This document shows positions 1 to 7,828 of a stretch of DNA of 64,000 nucleotides, piece by piece. The notes beneath the pieces were generated by a model. The model did no database searches. It was not told where the DNA came from and saw only the letters and a program-made list of their open reading frames with translations. The stretch's first letter is position 1. Each line of letters begins with the position of its first letter. The translations under genes and the position numbers were made by a program. The stretch is from Kosakonia radicincitans DSM 16656 (lineage in GTDB: Bacteria; Pseudomonadota; Gammaproteobacteria; Enterobacterales; Enterobacteriaceae), in NCBI RefSeq assembly GCF_000280495.2, contig NZ_CP018016.1:3286001-3350000 (forward strand), read 5' to 3'.

Positions 1-545
1 GTCAGCTCCGGCACGTTGACGATAAATGCCAGCGAGGTGTCCTTCAGCAGCGCGACCAGCAACCCCACGTATGAGGGCAGCGCATTGCGTAACGCTTGTG
101 GCAGCAGTACCAGCCGCAGGGTTTGCGCGCTGCTAAAACCACTGCTCAGCGCCGCTTCGTACTGGCCGTCTGGCAACGCGCCCAGCGCCGCCAGCGTCGA
201 ATACATTACCGATGCCGAGGTAAACCACGCCAGCGCCAGCGTTACGGTCACCGCGCCAGGCAGATCCGTTCCTGTCAGCCACGGCAGTAAAAACCACAGC
301 CAGAAAATCACGAAGATCAGCGGAATGCCGCGGATAATCTCTGCCCACAGAAACAGTACCCTGCGCGGCAAGCCGCGAAAGCGCCAGGCGCAACAGGCCA
401 GCAGCACGCCGCCGGGAAAGGCCAGCGCCGCCGCGCCAAAGGTCATCAGCAATGAGAGCAATACCCCGCCCGGTTCTCCCTGGGCTGCTCGCCCCCACAA
501 CAGATAATCGAGGTTATCGGTGATAACCGTAACGTTAGCGATCAT
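1..545 (-). CDS. Polar amino-acid ABC transporter permease (3' end outside window)
   Basis: Inner-membrane permease of a polar amino-acid (HAAT/PAAT type) importer. 181 residues are visible from the ATG at 545; the C-terminus lies beyond the window edge. The protein has several hydrophobic segments and the typical EAA-type loop (E-A-A-L-S-S-G-F-S ... LPQALRNALP) that docks on the ATPase. The start overlaps the end of the upstream permease gene by 11 bases, so the two are translationally coupled. It is the fourth gene of a binding protein-ATPase-permease-permease operon. Substrate cannot be read from the sequence; the GltK-like relation is from family resemblance. Confidence 0.85.
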   Translation of the reverse strand, partial: MIANVTVITDNLDYLLWGRAAQGEPGGVLLSLLMTFGAAALAFPGGVLLACCAWRFRGLPRRVLFLWAEIIRGIPLIFVIFWLWFLLPWLTGTDLPGAVTVTLALAWFTSASVMYSTLAALGALPDGQYEAALSSGFSSAQTLRLVLLPQALRNALPSYVGLLVALLKDTSLAFIVNVPEL

Positions 546-1296
546 GCTGCCCTCCCGCCGCGCGGCGTAGAATTCGCCAGCTTTGCGCCCCATTGAACAG
601 CACGCTCATCACCAGCCCCAGCAGCAGATAGAGCGCGCTGCCAATGGCAAACGCTTCCAGCGCATGCGCGTTGTAACTTTCGATCTGTCGGGTCTGGTAG
701 GTCAGTTCGCCAAGGCCAATCCCGGTGGCCAGCGAGGAGAGTTTCATCAGGTTGAGATATTGCCCCACCACCGGTTGCCAGGCATTGTGCAACCCCTGCG
801 GCAACAGCACCCAGCGAAACAGCGCCAGCGGGCTGAACCCTTGCGACTCGGCCGCTTCAATTTGCCCGCGCGGTACCGCGTGTAGCCCGGCCTGAATCTC
901 TTCCACCAGAAATGCGGCGGTAAACAGCCCTAAGGCCCAGGCGGAGGAGAGAAATTCCGGGGTAAACCACCAGACATTACCCGGCAGAATGCTGAATGCA
1001 TGGTCGTCATTGACGTACTGGCGAAAACTCAGCGGCAGCAGGTTCCAGGCGGCGAAATACCAGAACAGTAACTGCACCAGCAAAGGCGTGTTGCGAAACA
1101 GCGAAACCCACACCGCCACCGCTCCACGCCTCACTTTGCCACCGGTCAACCGCAACGCCAGCAGCAGTACCGTCAGCGCCGTCGCCAGCAACATACCGGC
1201 GATAGTGACCCAAATGGTGGTGAGAAAACCGGAGACGATCCATTGCGCGGGCTGCCCGGTCAGCACGCCCGCCCAGTCGAGATGCAGCGCCATCAC
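535..1296 (-). CDS. Polar amino-acid ABC transporter permease (GltJ-like)
   Basis: 253-residue integral membrane permease. It pairs with the next permease to form the channel of a polar amino-acid importer. The EAA loop (I-E-A-A-E-S-Q-G-F-S ... LPQGLHNAWQP) is seen near residues 143-170, and hydrophobic stretches lie at about 20-45, 100-125 and 215-240. The start codon overlaps the end of the ATPase gene (1293-1296, ATGA), as expected in a tightly coupled operon. At 253 residues it is of normal length for GltJ/HisQ-type permeases. Ligand unknown; dicarboxylic or basic amino acids are both possible. Confidence 0.85.
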   Translation of the reverse strand: MMALHLDWAGVLTGQPAQWIVSGFLTTIWVTIAGMLLATALTVLLLALRLTGGKVRRGAVAVWVSLFRNTPLLVQLLFWYFAAWNLLPLSFRQYVNDDHAFSILPGNVWWFTPEFLSSAWALGLFTAAFLVEEIQAGLHAVPRGQIEAAESQGFSPLALFRWVLLPQGLHNAWQPVVGQYLNLMKLSSLATGIGLGELTYQTRQIESYNAHALEAFAIGSALYLLLGLVMSVLFNGAQSWRILRRAAGGQHDR

Positions 1297-2114
1297 AACT
1301 CCTTGTTATCCGCGTGCAGCGGGTTGAGCACTTTTTGCAGGAAACGCTGCGCTCGGGGGTGTTGCGGCGCGGAGAAGAACTGTGCCGGTGCCGCCTGTTC
1401 CAGGATCTCGCCGCCGTCGATAAAGATCACCCGATCGGCAATTTCACGGGCAAACTGCATCTCGTGGGTAACAACAATCAGCGTGATGCCACTGTGCGCC
1501 AGCGATTTCATCACCTGCAACACCTCGCCAATCATCTCTGGATCCAGCGCCGAGGTGGGCTCGTCGAACAGAATGATATGCGGATCGGCAGCCAGCGTGC
1601 GGGCGATCGCCACCCGCTGCTGCTGCCCGCCGGAGAGCTGCGAGGGAAAGTGATGCGCTTTATCCTGCAACCCCACCCGCGCCAGGAGCGCCAGCGCGAT
1701 AGCCTGCGCGTCACCGGCACTTTTACCGTGAATGTGCCGCAGCGCCAGCGTGATATTGTCCAGCGCGTTGAGGTGCGCATAGAGATTGAATTGCTGAAAG
1801 ACGAAACCGACATGGCGACGCAGTCCGCGCAGCGCGCGCCCGGAGAGCGTGCTGGTCGGTTGGCCATCAACCTCAATCTCGCCGCTGCTCAGGGTTTCAA
1901 GCTGGTTGATCAGGCGGATCAGGGTCGATTTGCCGGAGCCAGAGGGGCCGCACACGGCCAGCACTTCACCAGCGGCGACCTGTAAATCAATGCCATTCAG
2001 CACAACATTATCGCCATAGCGTTTTGTGACGCCGCGAAATGTCACCGTTCCTTTTTGCACGGGAAACGCCTCCGTGGCGGGAGCCACAGAGGCGGAAAAC
2101 AGACCTGACAGCAT
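1293..2114 (-). CDS. Amino-acid ABC transporter ATP-binding protein (GlnQ/GltL family)
   Basis: 273-residue ATPase that powers the adjacent importer on the cytoplasmic face. Walker A is GPSGSGKST (about residues 56-64), the signature is [15 protein letters not shown], and Walker B is ILFDEPTSALDPE followed by the H-loop VTHEM. The family core starts around residue 24, so the first 20 or so residues are an unusual N-terminal extension. An in-frame GTG (Val in F-P-V-Q-K-G) could be the true start. The annotated ATG follows the stop of the binding-protein gene by a single base, which favours the longer form. Confidence 0.88.
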   Translation of the reverse strand: MLSGLFSASVAPATEAFPVQKGTVTFRGVTKRYGDNVVLNGIDLQVAAGEVLAVCGPSGSGKSTLIRLINQLETLSSGEIEVDGQPTSTLSGRALRGLRRHVGFVFQQFNLYAHLNALDNITLALRHIHGKSAGDAQAIALALLARVGLQDKAHHFPSQLSGGQQQRVAIARTLAADPHIILFDEPTSALDPEMIGEVLQVMKSLAHSGITLIVVTHEMQFAREIADRVIFIDGGEILEQAAPAQFFSAPQHPRAQRFLQKVLNPLHADNKEL

Positions 2115-2115
2115 A

Positions 2116-2937
2116 TTACTTCGCTTCTATTTTAAAGCTGCGTGGAGCCGGAGTTTTGGTTTGCGGGCCAAACCAGGTATCGTAGATTTTTGCCGCGTCG
2201 CCGCTCTTCTCAAGGTTCACCAGTTCATCATTCACCGCTTTCAGCAGCGCGGTTTCACCTTTACCCACCCCAACGCCAATCTCCTCTTTCGACAGCAGAT
2301 CCGGCAGGATTTTAAATTTCGCTTTATCCGGCGCTTCCGCCAGTAACCCGGCCAGAATGGTGCTGTCTTGTGTAATCGCCTGTACGTTGCCATTACGCAG
2401 CGCGGTCAGCGCCAGTGGGATATCGTCATAGGCCAGCACGCGGGATTGCGGGAAGCGCTGGTGCAGCGCCTGCTCTCCGGTAGTGCCTTTCACTGCGCCG
2501 ATACGCGCTTTGCTGTAGGAATCCAGTTTATCGGCAGCCGTTGCCGGGACGAGGAACTGCTGGCCGGTAACAAAATACGGCGTGGAGAAGTCAATCACCT
2601 GCGCGCGTTCCGGGGTGATGGTGATATCTGCAACAATCAGATCCACCTTGCCGGATTGTAACAGCGGAATGCGGTTCGCCGGGTTGGTCGCGACCAGCTC
2701 CAGTTTCACCCCAAGGCTTTTCGCCAGCGCTTTAGCAAAATCGACGTCATAACCGACGATATCGTGCGATTTCGGATCAATTGCGCCAAACGGCGGGTTG
2801 GCGTCGAAGGTCGCCACTTTGACGACACCAGCGGCTTTGATATCCGCCAGTTTGTCGGCATGCGCAGCAAATGAGAGTGCGGAAAGGAGTGTCAGCGCGC
2901 TGAGCGCGGTGATTTTTGTGTGTAATGTAGTTGCCAT
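2116..2937 (-). CDS. Amino-acid ABC transporter periplasmic binding protein
   Basis: 273-residue solute-binding protein (SBP_bac_3 fold, family of GlnH/ArtJ/HisJ). A Sec signal peptide covers about residues 1-27, ending A-H-A before D-K-L-A-D-I-K. The mature part has the family pattern: F-D-A-N-P-P-F near the N-terminus, G-Y-D-V-D-F-A-K-A-L-A, and a D-L-I-V-A-D-I-T-I-T-P-E-R loop. It is the first gene of the operon, and an AAGGA ribosome site lies just before the ATG. The specific amino acid is unknown. The gap 2938-3141 upstream is AT-rich and should hold the operon promoter; I could not fix its boxes. Confidence 0.87.
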   Translation of the reverse strand: MATTLHTKITALSALTLLSALSFAAHADKLADIKAAGVVKVATFDANPPFGAIDPKSHDIVGYDVDFAKALAKSLGVKLELVATNPANRIPLLQSGKVDLIVADITITPERAQVIDFSTPYFVTGQQFLVPATAADKLDSYSKARIGAVKGTTGEQALHQRFPQSRVLAYDDIPLALTALRNGNVQAITQDSTILAGLLAEAPDKAKFKILPDLLSKEEIGVGVGKGETALLKAVNDELVNLEKSGDAAKIYDTWFGPQTKTPAPRSFKIEAK

Positions 2938-3141
2938 GCTTATCCTTATGCCCTGTTATTGTGGTGATTTCAGCGCTAAAGTCACATAACCCCATTCATC
3001 AGACAAATATCAAAAAGTGCATTGATTATCTGAAAATATTATTAAAAACAGATTCACCATATAAATCCCTTATCCACCATCACTCCACAGAACAAACCTT
3101 TTAAGACCTTATAAACACAAGGGAATAGAGAGCAGAAAATA

Positions 3142-3927
3142 TTACTCTGCGCCGAGTGTGGCCAGATAACGCCCCGGCGTCTGACCCAACCCCTTTTTGA
3201 ACATGGTAATGAATGCCGTGGTCGAGTCGTACCCCAGCGTCTGGGCGGCTTGCTGTACGGACTGGCCGCTAATCAGCAGTTGCAGGGCGAGGATCAACTG
3301 CATCTGATGCCGCCAGCGACGAAAACTGAGGCCCGTCTCCCGAACCACCAGCCGCGCCAGGTTACGCTCGCTCATGGCGAAAATCTGTGCCCACTGCGCC
3401 AGCGTTTGCCGCTCAGCCGGGCTGGCCTCCATATGATCGACCATCTGGCGGATCTTCAGATGCGCGGAAACAGGAAGCTGCAACTGCATCTGCGGTTGAT
3501 CCGGCAACTCATCAAACAGCACCTGCACCAGCCGCTGCGTAGCAGGCTGGCGTCGCTGCGTCGGCGTTCGTGCGGCAAGCGTCATAATCAGCTCGCGCAC
3601 CAGCGGCGAGATCTTCAACGTGCAGCAATGTTCCGGCATCACCACCGACCAGGGTTCGATAAATAAAAAGCAGAGCTGCGCGTTGGGAGTCGCGTGATTA
3701 CTGTGCGACACCCTACCGGGCAGCCACATGGCATGGTGCGGCGGCACCATCCAGCGTGCATGTTCAACTTCGCAGGTGATGGCCCCTTTCAGCGCCAGAA
3801 TCAGTTGCCCCTTGCGGTGACAATGCGCAGGAATGCGCTGCTCTTCTGCCGCAACGGTGATACGAAAAGCCACCGCCGCTTCCTGCTGGCTGTCGGGATC
3901 GTAGCCGCCCAGTCCGAGTCCGTGCAT
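3142..3927 (-). CDS. nimR: AraC-family regulator NimR (YeaM)
   Basis: 261-residue AraC/XylS regulator with an N-terminal cupin sensor domain (H-C-H-R-K-G-Q-L-I-L-A-L-K-G-A-I-T-C-E-V) and a C-terminal double helix-turn-helix. It matches E. coli NimR/YeaM along its length and is divergent from nimT, exactly as in E. coli. Known role there: control of the NimT exporter (2-nitroimidazole resistance). The shared 99-base gap contains CGATA and TATCG half-sites in inverted orientation, which could be its operator, but I did not verify this. E. coli NimR is slightly longer (about 273 residues). Confidence 0.85.
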   Translation of the reverse strand: MHGLGLGGYDPDSQQEAAVAFRITVAAEEQRIPAHCHRKGQLILALKGAITCEVEHARWMVPPHHAMWLPGRVSHSNHATPNAQLCFLFIEPWSVVMPEHCCTLKISPLVRELIMTLAARTPTQRRQPATQRLVQVLFDELPDQPQMQLQLPVSAHLKIRQMVDHMEASPAERQTLAQWAQIFAMSERNLARLVVRETGLSFRRWRHQMQLILALQLLISGQSVQQAAQTLGYDSTTAFITMFKKGLGQTPGRYLATLGAE

Positions 3928-4026
3928 TAAGTTGTCCGAATTTAGCGATAAACTGTCATTTTAGCTTGATTAAAACCAAAGAAAAAACCGCTATCGTAAC
4001 GCTCTGTTGTTTATCAAGAGAATACA

Positions 4027-5214
4027 ATGACCACTCGCCTTTCTTCCCGTGGGCAACAAGGGGTGCTGCTGATTGCCGGTATCCTGATGATTGCGACCAC
4101 GTTACGCGTCACGTTTACCGGCGCGGCGCCGTTGCTCGATGCCATTCGTGCAGAATATGGTTTAAGTACCGCACAAACCGGCATGCTTACCACGCTGCCG
4201 CTGCTGGCATTTGCGCTGATCTCTCCGCTGGCTGCCGGTGTCGCCCGCCGTTTCGGCATGGAGCGCAGTCTGTTTGCCGCTATGGTGCTGATTTGTCTTG
4301 GCATCGCCATCCGTTCCCTGCCGTCCTCCACGCTGCTGTTTGCTGGCACAGCGGTGATTGGTTGCGGTATCGCACTCGGCAACGTGCTGTTGCCAGGTAT
4401 GCTGAAGCGTGACTTCGCCGGACATGTAGCGAAACTGACTGGCGCCTACTCCCTGACGATGGGCGCGTCTGCGGCGCTTGGCTCCGCACTGGTGGTTCCG
4501 CTGGCGCAGAGCGGCGCGGGCTGGCACGGCGCATTGCTGATGCTGATGGTGTTTCCGCTGCTCGCGCTGCTGCTGTGGTTGCCTCATCTGCGTCGCGGTG
4601 CACCGGCGCAGATCAGCGCTTCCGGAGCGCTGCACAGCCGGGGGATCTGGCGCTCGGCGCTGGCCTGGCAAGTCACGCTGTTCCTCGGTATCAACTCGCT
4701 GATTTATTACATTATTATTGGCTGGCTGCCGTCGATTCTGCTGACTCAGGGTTTTAGTGAAGCGCAGGCCGGTTCCCTGCACGGTATTTTGCAACTGGCG
4801 ACTGCCGCGCCAGGCTTACTGGTGCCGGTTTTCCTGCACCGGCTGAAAGATCAACGCGGCATCGCGGCGCTGGTGGCGCTTCTGTGCGCGGTGGGTTCGC
4901 TGGGATTATGGTTGCTGCCAGCACATGCCGTGCTGTGGACGGTTATTTTTGGTTTTGGCTCCGGCGCGACGATGATCCTCGGCCTCACTTTTATCGGCCT
5001 GCGCGCCAGTTCCGCACATCAGGCGGCCGCCCTCTCCGGGATGGCGCAGTCGGTCGGTTACCTGCTGGCAGCCTGTGGCCCGCCGTTGATGGGAAAAATT
5101 CACGACGCCAGCGGCGACTGGCACCTTCCGTTACTGGCATGTACCGTGCTGGCGGTGGTAATGGCGGTGTGCGGCGCGTTTGCCGGCCGCGAACGGGAAA
5201 TTATTTCCCGCTAA
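4027..5214 (+). CDS. nimT: CynX/NimT family MFS transporter
   Basis: 395-residue inner-membrane MFS exporter, about 12 hydrophobic segments, near-identical in many stretches to E. coli NimT/YeaN (393 residues). Examples are the N-terminal I-A-G-I-L-M-I-A-T-T-L-R-V-T-F-T-G-A-A-P and the central G-S-G-A-T-M-I-L-G-L-T-F-I-G-L-R-A-S-S. In E. coli it exports 2-nitroimidazole; the CynX relation also points to small anions. The ATG has a weak upstream GAGA element. Divergent from nimR, which probably controls it. A perfect 12-base-pair hairpin follows directly. Confidence 0.9.
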   Translation: MTTRLSSRGQQGVLLIAGILMIATTLRVTFTGAAPLLDAIRAEYGLSTAQTGMLTTLPLLAFALISPLAAGVARRFGMERSLFAAMVLICLGIAIRSLPSSTLLFAGTAVIGCGIALGNVLLPGMLKRDFAGHVAKLTGAYSLTMGASAALGSALVVPLAQSGAGWHGALLMLMVFPLLALLLWLPHLRRGAPAQISASGALHSRGIWRSALAWQVTLFLGINSLIYYIIIGWLPSILLTQGFSEAQAGSLHGILQLATAAPGLLVPVFLHRLKDQRGIAALVALLCAVGSLGLWLLPAHAVLWTVIFGFGSGATMILGLTFIGLRASSAHQAAALSGMAQSVGYLLAACGPPLMGKIHDASGDWHLPLLACTVLAVVMAVCGAFAGREREIISR

Positions 5215-5218
5215 ACCG

Positions 5219-5249
5219 CGCGCCATCCGGCCGGATACCGGATGGCGCG
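5219..5249. repeat. REP-like hairpin after nimT
   Basis: Twelve-base perfect inverted repeat CGCGCCATCCGG / CCGGATGGCGCG with a 7-base loop, lying between the convergent ends of nimT and the next gene. There is no U-tract. The CCGGATGGCG core is like the enterobacterial REP palindromes, so it is more likely a REP-type element or RNA stabiliser than an intrinsic terminator. Confidence 0.6.
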
Positions 5250-5264
5250 TAAGAGCTGCATGGC

Positions 5265-5972
5265 TTATTCGCAGGCAGCGCGCAGCATCGCCTGTACCAG
5301 CGGTGAAGGTCGTCCAGCCAGCGCGGCGCGTTCATGCTGAAACAGCGTGGCGACAAAGAACGGATGCGTCACCAGTTCCACCGCGCGGATTTCACCCTCT
5401 TCATCCCAACCGGTCACGCGCAGATCGCCGCTCTCCAGTTCGCGGGCAAACTCTGCCGAAACGCCAAAGCTGCAACGGTATGCCTCTTCCACCATTTCAC
5501 GACCATACGCGCGGGCAATCAGCGTATTCGGTCGCAGTTCGATGGTACCGGTTTGATCCACCAGCGCGCAGGTCAGCGGGGAGATCACCATGCGTCCTTC
5601 GTTTTCCGTTTCAGCATGTGCAGCGTCGCTCCAGCCCAGCACATTACGGGCATATTCGATCACCGCATGCTGGAAACCGCCGCAGGTACCGAGGAACGGC
5701 ACGGCATTTTCTCGCGCATACTGAATGGCAATAAACGCGCCACGGGCATTTTTATAAGGGCTTCCCGGCACCACCCAGATGGCATCGTAGCCGACCAGAT
5801 CTTCGGCGCTGTTAATTTCGCTGGTCGGTAACCAGTCGTAATCAGCGGTAATTTCCAGTACGGCAGCGGCATCATCAATCGCCAGCGGAATCGCCTGATG
5901 AGCAACAATGTCATGGCTGTAATCGCCGACCAGTGCGATACGCAGTGTTTTCTTCGGAGGGATATGATGCAT
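5265..5972 (-). CDS. CTP-synthase-like class I glutamine amidotransferase homologue, His of triad replaced
   Basis: 235-residue cytoplasmic protein related to the C-terminal GATase domain of CTP synthase. The nucleophile elbow is present: F-L-G-T-C-G-G-F-Q-H-A-V-I-E-Y-A-R-N-V-L-G with Cys97, which parallels the CTP-synthase elbow and its following helix. The C-terminal motif that should read F-H-P-E reads F-Q-H-E (residues 211-214), so the catalytic His position is Gln. The synthetase domain is absent. The start at 5972 is chosen because AAGGA lies 7 bases upstream; a TTG further out is less likely. Function is unknown; it may bind or modify a small molecule rather than release ammonia from glutamine. 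Confidence 0.75.
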   Translation of the reverse strand: MHHIPPKKTLRIALVGDYSHDIVAHQAIPLAIDDAAAVLEITADYDWLPTSEINSAEDLVGYDAIWVVPGSPYKNARGAFIAIQYARENAVPFLGTCGGFQHAVIEYARNVLGWSDAAHAETENEGRMVISPLTCALVDQTGTIELRPNTLIARAYGREMVEEAYRCSFGVSAEFARELESGDLRVTGWDEEGEIRAVELVTHPFFVATLFQHERAALAGRPSPLVQAMLRAACE

Positions 5973-6128
5973 GAATGTGTCCTTATGCCGGGGCAAATAA
6001 CGAATAACATAAGGAACATCACATTAGCTGTCTTTTACTGGAATCACAACACCTTAAAATTGAGATCATGTATCACGCGGAAAAATGAAATAATCTGTTG
6101 CGCAAGAACAAATTATCAGGAGTCACCC

Positions 6129-6230
6129 GTGCAGCAAATCCGCATCCTCGTGAGCGCCTGCCTTTCCGCACGACAATTACCGGCGCTGATTGCCTGGGTT
6201 GAAGAGAGGGAGAGCCATGATCCAATGTAA
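6129..6230 (+). pseudogene. 33-residue leader ORF upstream of yeaO, possible DUF523 remnant
   Basis: GTG start at 6129 with a good AGGAG site at 6118-6122, 33 residues, stop at 6228-6230, overlapping the start of yeaO in another frame. The N-terminus (Q-Q-I-R-I-L-V-S-A-C-L-S) resembles the conserved beginning of DUF523 proteins (K-I-L-V-S-A-C-L-L-G), after which the similarity stops. It is either the decayed, internally deleted remains of a DUF523 gene or a short translated leader coupled to yeaO. The DUF523 relation is from memory of the family and is an inference. Confidence 0.35.
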
Positions 6231-6564
6231 ACGTGTTTATGACGCCGCCAGCGACGACGATGGTTACCGGGTGCTGGTCGACCGGCTCTGGCCGCGCGGC
6301 ATAAAAAAAGCCGAGCTGCGTTTTGATGAATGGAACAAAACGCTGGCACCCTCAACGGAGCTGCGCAAAGCCTTTCACGGGGAGGTGCTCGATTTTGCCA
6401 GCTTCAGCGAAGCCTACCGCAAAGAGCTGGATGCGCAAAAAACGGCAGGTGAACAGCTTGCGGCACGGGGTAAAAAGGAGACTGTTACGCTGTTATACGC
6501 GGCGAAAAACAGGGCGCAGAATCATGCCATCGTGCTGGCCGAATGGCTGCGCTCGTTGAGTTAG
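6217..6564 (+). CDS. yeaO: DUF488 family protein YeaO
   Basis: 115-residue small cytoplasmic protein, same length as E. coli YeaO. It shows the DUF488 hallmarks V-D-R-L-W-P-R-G-I-K-K (about residues 20-30), W-N-K-T-L-A-P-S-T-E-L-R-K-A-F-H-G and L-L-Y-A-A-K-N near the C-terminus. Biochemical role is unknown in the family. The start at 6217 is preferred over an in-frame GTG/ATG upstream because it gives the family length and has a purine-rich GAGAGGGAGAG site before it. The gene overlaps the end of a 33-codon ORF on its 5' side and meets a convergent gene at its 3' end. Confidence 0.85.
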   Translation: MIQCKRVYDAASDDDGYRVLVDRLWPRGIKKAELRFDEWNKTLAPSTELRKAFHGEVLDFASFSEAYRKELDAQKTAGEQLAARGKKETVTLLYAAKNRAQNHAIVLAEWLRSLS

Positions 6565-6866
6565 TCGATCACCCGCTCGCGCAGATCCTGCGGTTCGCTG
6601 TCGGGTTGCAACGGCATCAGATGCTCAGCCCGGATAAAAGCAAAGCCCTGCTGACCATCGAAAGCGGTGACATTTCCGGTGACCAGCCACAGCGCCCGGC
6701 CGGCGTTGCGCGGCATCTCAGTGATTACACCGTTCACCGGATTTAAAAAACGTTCTCCCGGCTGGCACAGGCCGAACAGTTCAACGGCTTTACCAATATT
6801 GCAGCGACCATTGGCGGTCTGGGCGCCAATCACTAAGGCCTGGCTGCCCGCTCGTAGCTGAAACAT
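6561..6866 (-). CDS. Hypothetical 101-residue protein
   Basis: Unrecognised small soluble protein, 101 residues from the ATG at 6866, preceded by an AGAGAAG ribosome site. It starts M-F-Q-L-R-A-G-S-Q-A-L-V-I-G-A-Q and has a small beta-rich look with two Cys (N-G-R-C-N-I-G-K and F-G-L-C-Q-P-G). The first part resembles short beta-barrel proteins found in phages and enterobacteria, but I cannot name a family. Its 3' end overlaps the end of yeaO by four bases (convergent). A longer reading from 6989 is possible but would run into yoaF and has no better start. Confidence 0.55.
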   Translation of the reverse strand: MFQLRAGSQALVIGAQTANGRCNIGKAVELFGLCQPGERFLNPVNGVITEMPRNAGRALWLVTGNVTAFDGQQGFAFIRAEHLMPLQPDSEPQDLRERVID

Positions 6867-6942
6867 ACTTCTCTGGTACTCTCGCAACAGTAAAAATGAG
6901 ATTAATCTGAAAGCGAAGTTTACCCTGGGCCGCCCGCTGCTG

Positions 6943-7191
6943 TCACGATCCGGATTGCGGATGATCGCGACGCCACAGCGTCCATTCATCGATCACCTCA
7001 CCGTTCGGCAGTTTACACTCGGTACGCACACCCTGCGGACTCTGAACCGGCACCCGCTGACCGCCCTTTTGCTGGCAGTACATCGCCGCCGGATTGGCTT
7101 TCCCGATCTGCGGCGGCAGCGGCGCATCGGGTTTCGTTGTGGAGCAAGCGGTGACTAAAAACGGCAGCATCCATAAAACATAGCGCATCAT
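6943..7191 (-). CDS. yoaF: Outer-membrane lipoprotein YoaF (DUF333)
   Basis: 82-residue lipoprotein. The signal ends in the lipobox L-V-T-A-C (Cys about residue 16), followed by a Pro-rich linker and a DUF333 core: N-P-A-A-M-Y-C-Q-Q-K-G-G, P-N-G-E-V-I-D-E-W-T-L-W-R-R-D-H. This agrees closely with E. coli YoaF (84 residues), also beside yeaO. AAGGA precedes two adjacent ATG codons (7191 and 7188) and either may be used. The second core Cys (T-E-C-K-L-P) can pair with that of Y-C-Q-Q. Function unknown. Confidence 0.85.
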   Translation of the reverse strand: MMRYVLWMLPFLVTACSTTKPDAPLPPQIGKANPAAMYCQQKGGQRVPVQSPQGVRTECKLPNGEVIDEWTLWRRDHPQSGS

Positions 7192-7278
7192 TTTTTTCCT
7201 TCATCTCAGGCGAAATCGCTCTTCAGCATAGCCTCAAGCCGGAGGTATCTCCATGATTTCTCCATTCTTACTGCACTT

Positions 7279-7376
7279 TTGGTCATTATAGTGAGTCTCG
7301 TTCTCACCCATGACCAAGAGAACATCATTCCGTAATCAATGAGTTTTTGCCCCGCTTCATCAACGGGGCTTTTTTT
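7279..7376 (+). ncRNA. Candidate small RNA with two hairpins
   Basis: A structured stretch ends in a textbook intrinsic terminator with no protein gene upstream on this strand. The 5' element is a two-tier hairpin: TTGGTCAT (7279-7286) pairs with ATGACCAA (7310-7317), and inside it GTGAG (7291-7295) pairs with CTCAC (7303-7307). About 30 mostly unpaired bases follow, including AATCAATGAG, then the terminator stem at 7349-7369 with a T7 tract. This is the layout of Hfq-type small RNAs. I do not recognise a known sRNA, and I could not find convincing -35/-10 boxes, so the 5' end is a guess. Confidence 0.45.
7349..7376 (+). terminator. Intrinsic terminator
   Basis: GCCCCG / CGGGGC six-base stem, nine-base loop, followed by TTTTTTT. 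Strong, rightward. The nearest rightward protein-coding gene is yeaO, 780 bases upstream and separated by leftward genes, so this terminates a transcript that starts in this intergenic region. Confidence 0.8.
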
Positions 7377-7652
7377 ATTTTCCCCTGCCAGCTTTAGTGG
7401 CTACCGCCCCCCGATATATCAAATGTCCGGCTTTCATGATGTAATGTCGCGCAGCCAGGATCTGCGGCATTAACATGCGCGGCTGTGCCTGTGAATGAGG
7501 GAATGTATCTGGTGAAAAAAATAAAAAGAAAAAACCCTTTCCCCGTCTCGATTAAGCTTATTGACCCCCATGGATAGCTTGAGAAAAATCTGATTTTCTT
7601 CTATCTCTTATACAATTCATTTCTGGCGAATATCGCCGGTGAAGGAGTTTTC

Positions 7653-7727
7653 GTGAGAAAGACAACCATCATTATGCTGATTGTGGCAATTGTCGCCGTG
7701 GCCGGAACGCAATTGGGCTGGTGGTAA
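7653..7727 (+). CDS. yoaJ: Small membrane protein YoaJ
   Basis: 24-residue single-pass membrane peptide beginning with GTG (7653) behind a strong GAAGGAG site. It is very close to E. coli YoaJ (24 residues): both have K-T-T-I-I-M near the start and end in G-T-x-L-G-W-W. A hydrophobic helix spans about residues 5-20. Role unknown; it is one of the short membrane proteins detected in E. coli by small-protein surveys. It lies 101 bases before a cyclic-di-GMP phosphodiesterase gene. Confidence 0.85.
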   Translation: MRKTTIIMLIVAIVAVAGTQLGWW

Positions 7728-7828
7728 TTCCAGACATATTGTTATTTCAGCGCAGAACTCAACCAAACGAATGATGGCGTCCTCTGAACAGATTCCTACG
7801 GTCTCATTTATTTGGGCAGGAGCTCGCT

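Larger units (their letters stand above)
7192..7652. other. Intergenic region yoaF-yoaJ
   Basis: 460 bases with no gene of more than about 25 codons that I trust. It holds the structured element and terminator at 7279-7376. The rest is AT-rich, including an A-rich run near 7515-7535 and a short imperfect hairpin near 7582-7600. A 24-codon ORF from an ATG near 7503 was not accepted because nothing supports it. Confidence 0.6.

Noticed and set aside
7503..7577. 24-codon ORF upstream of yoaJ
   Set aside because: Weak purine site, very basic chance-like peptide, no recognised counterpart.
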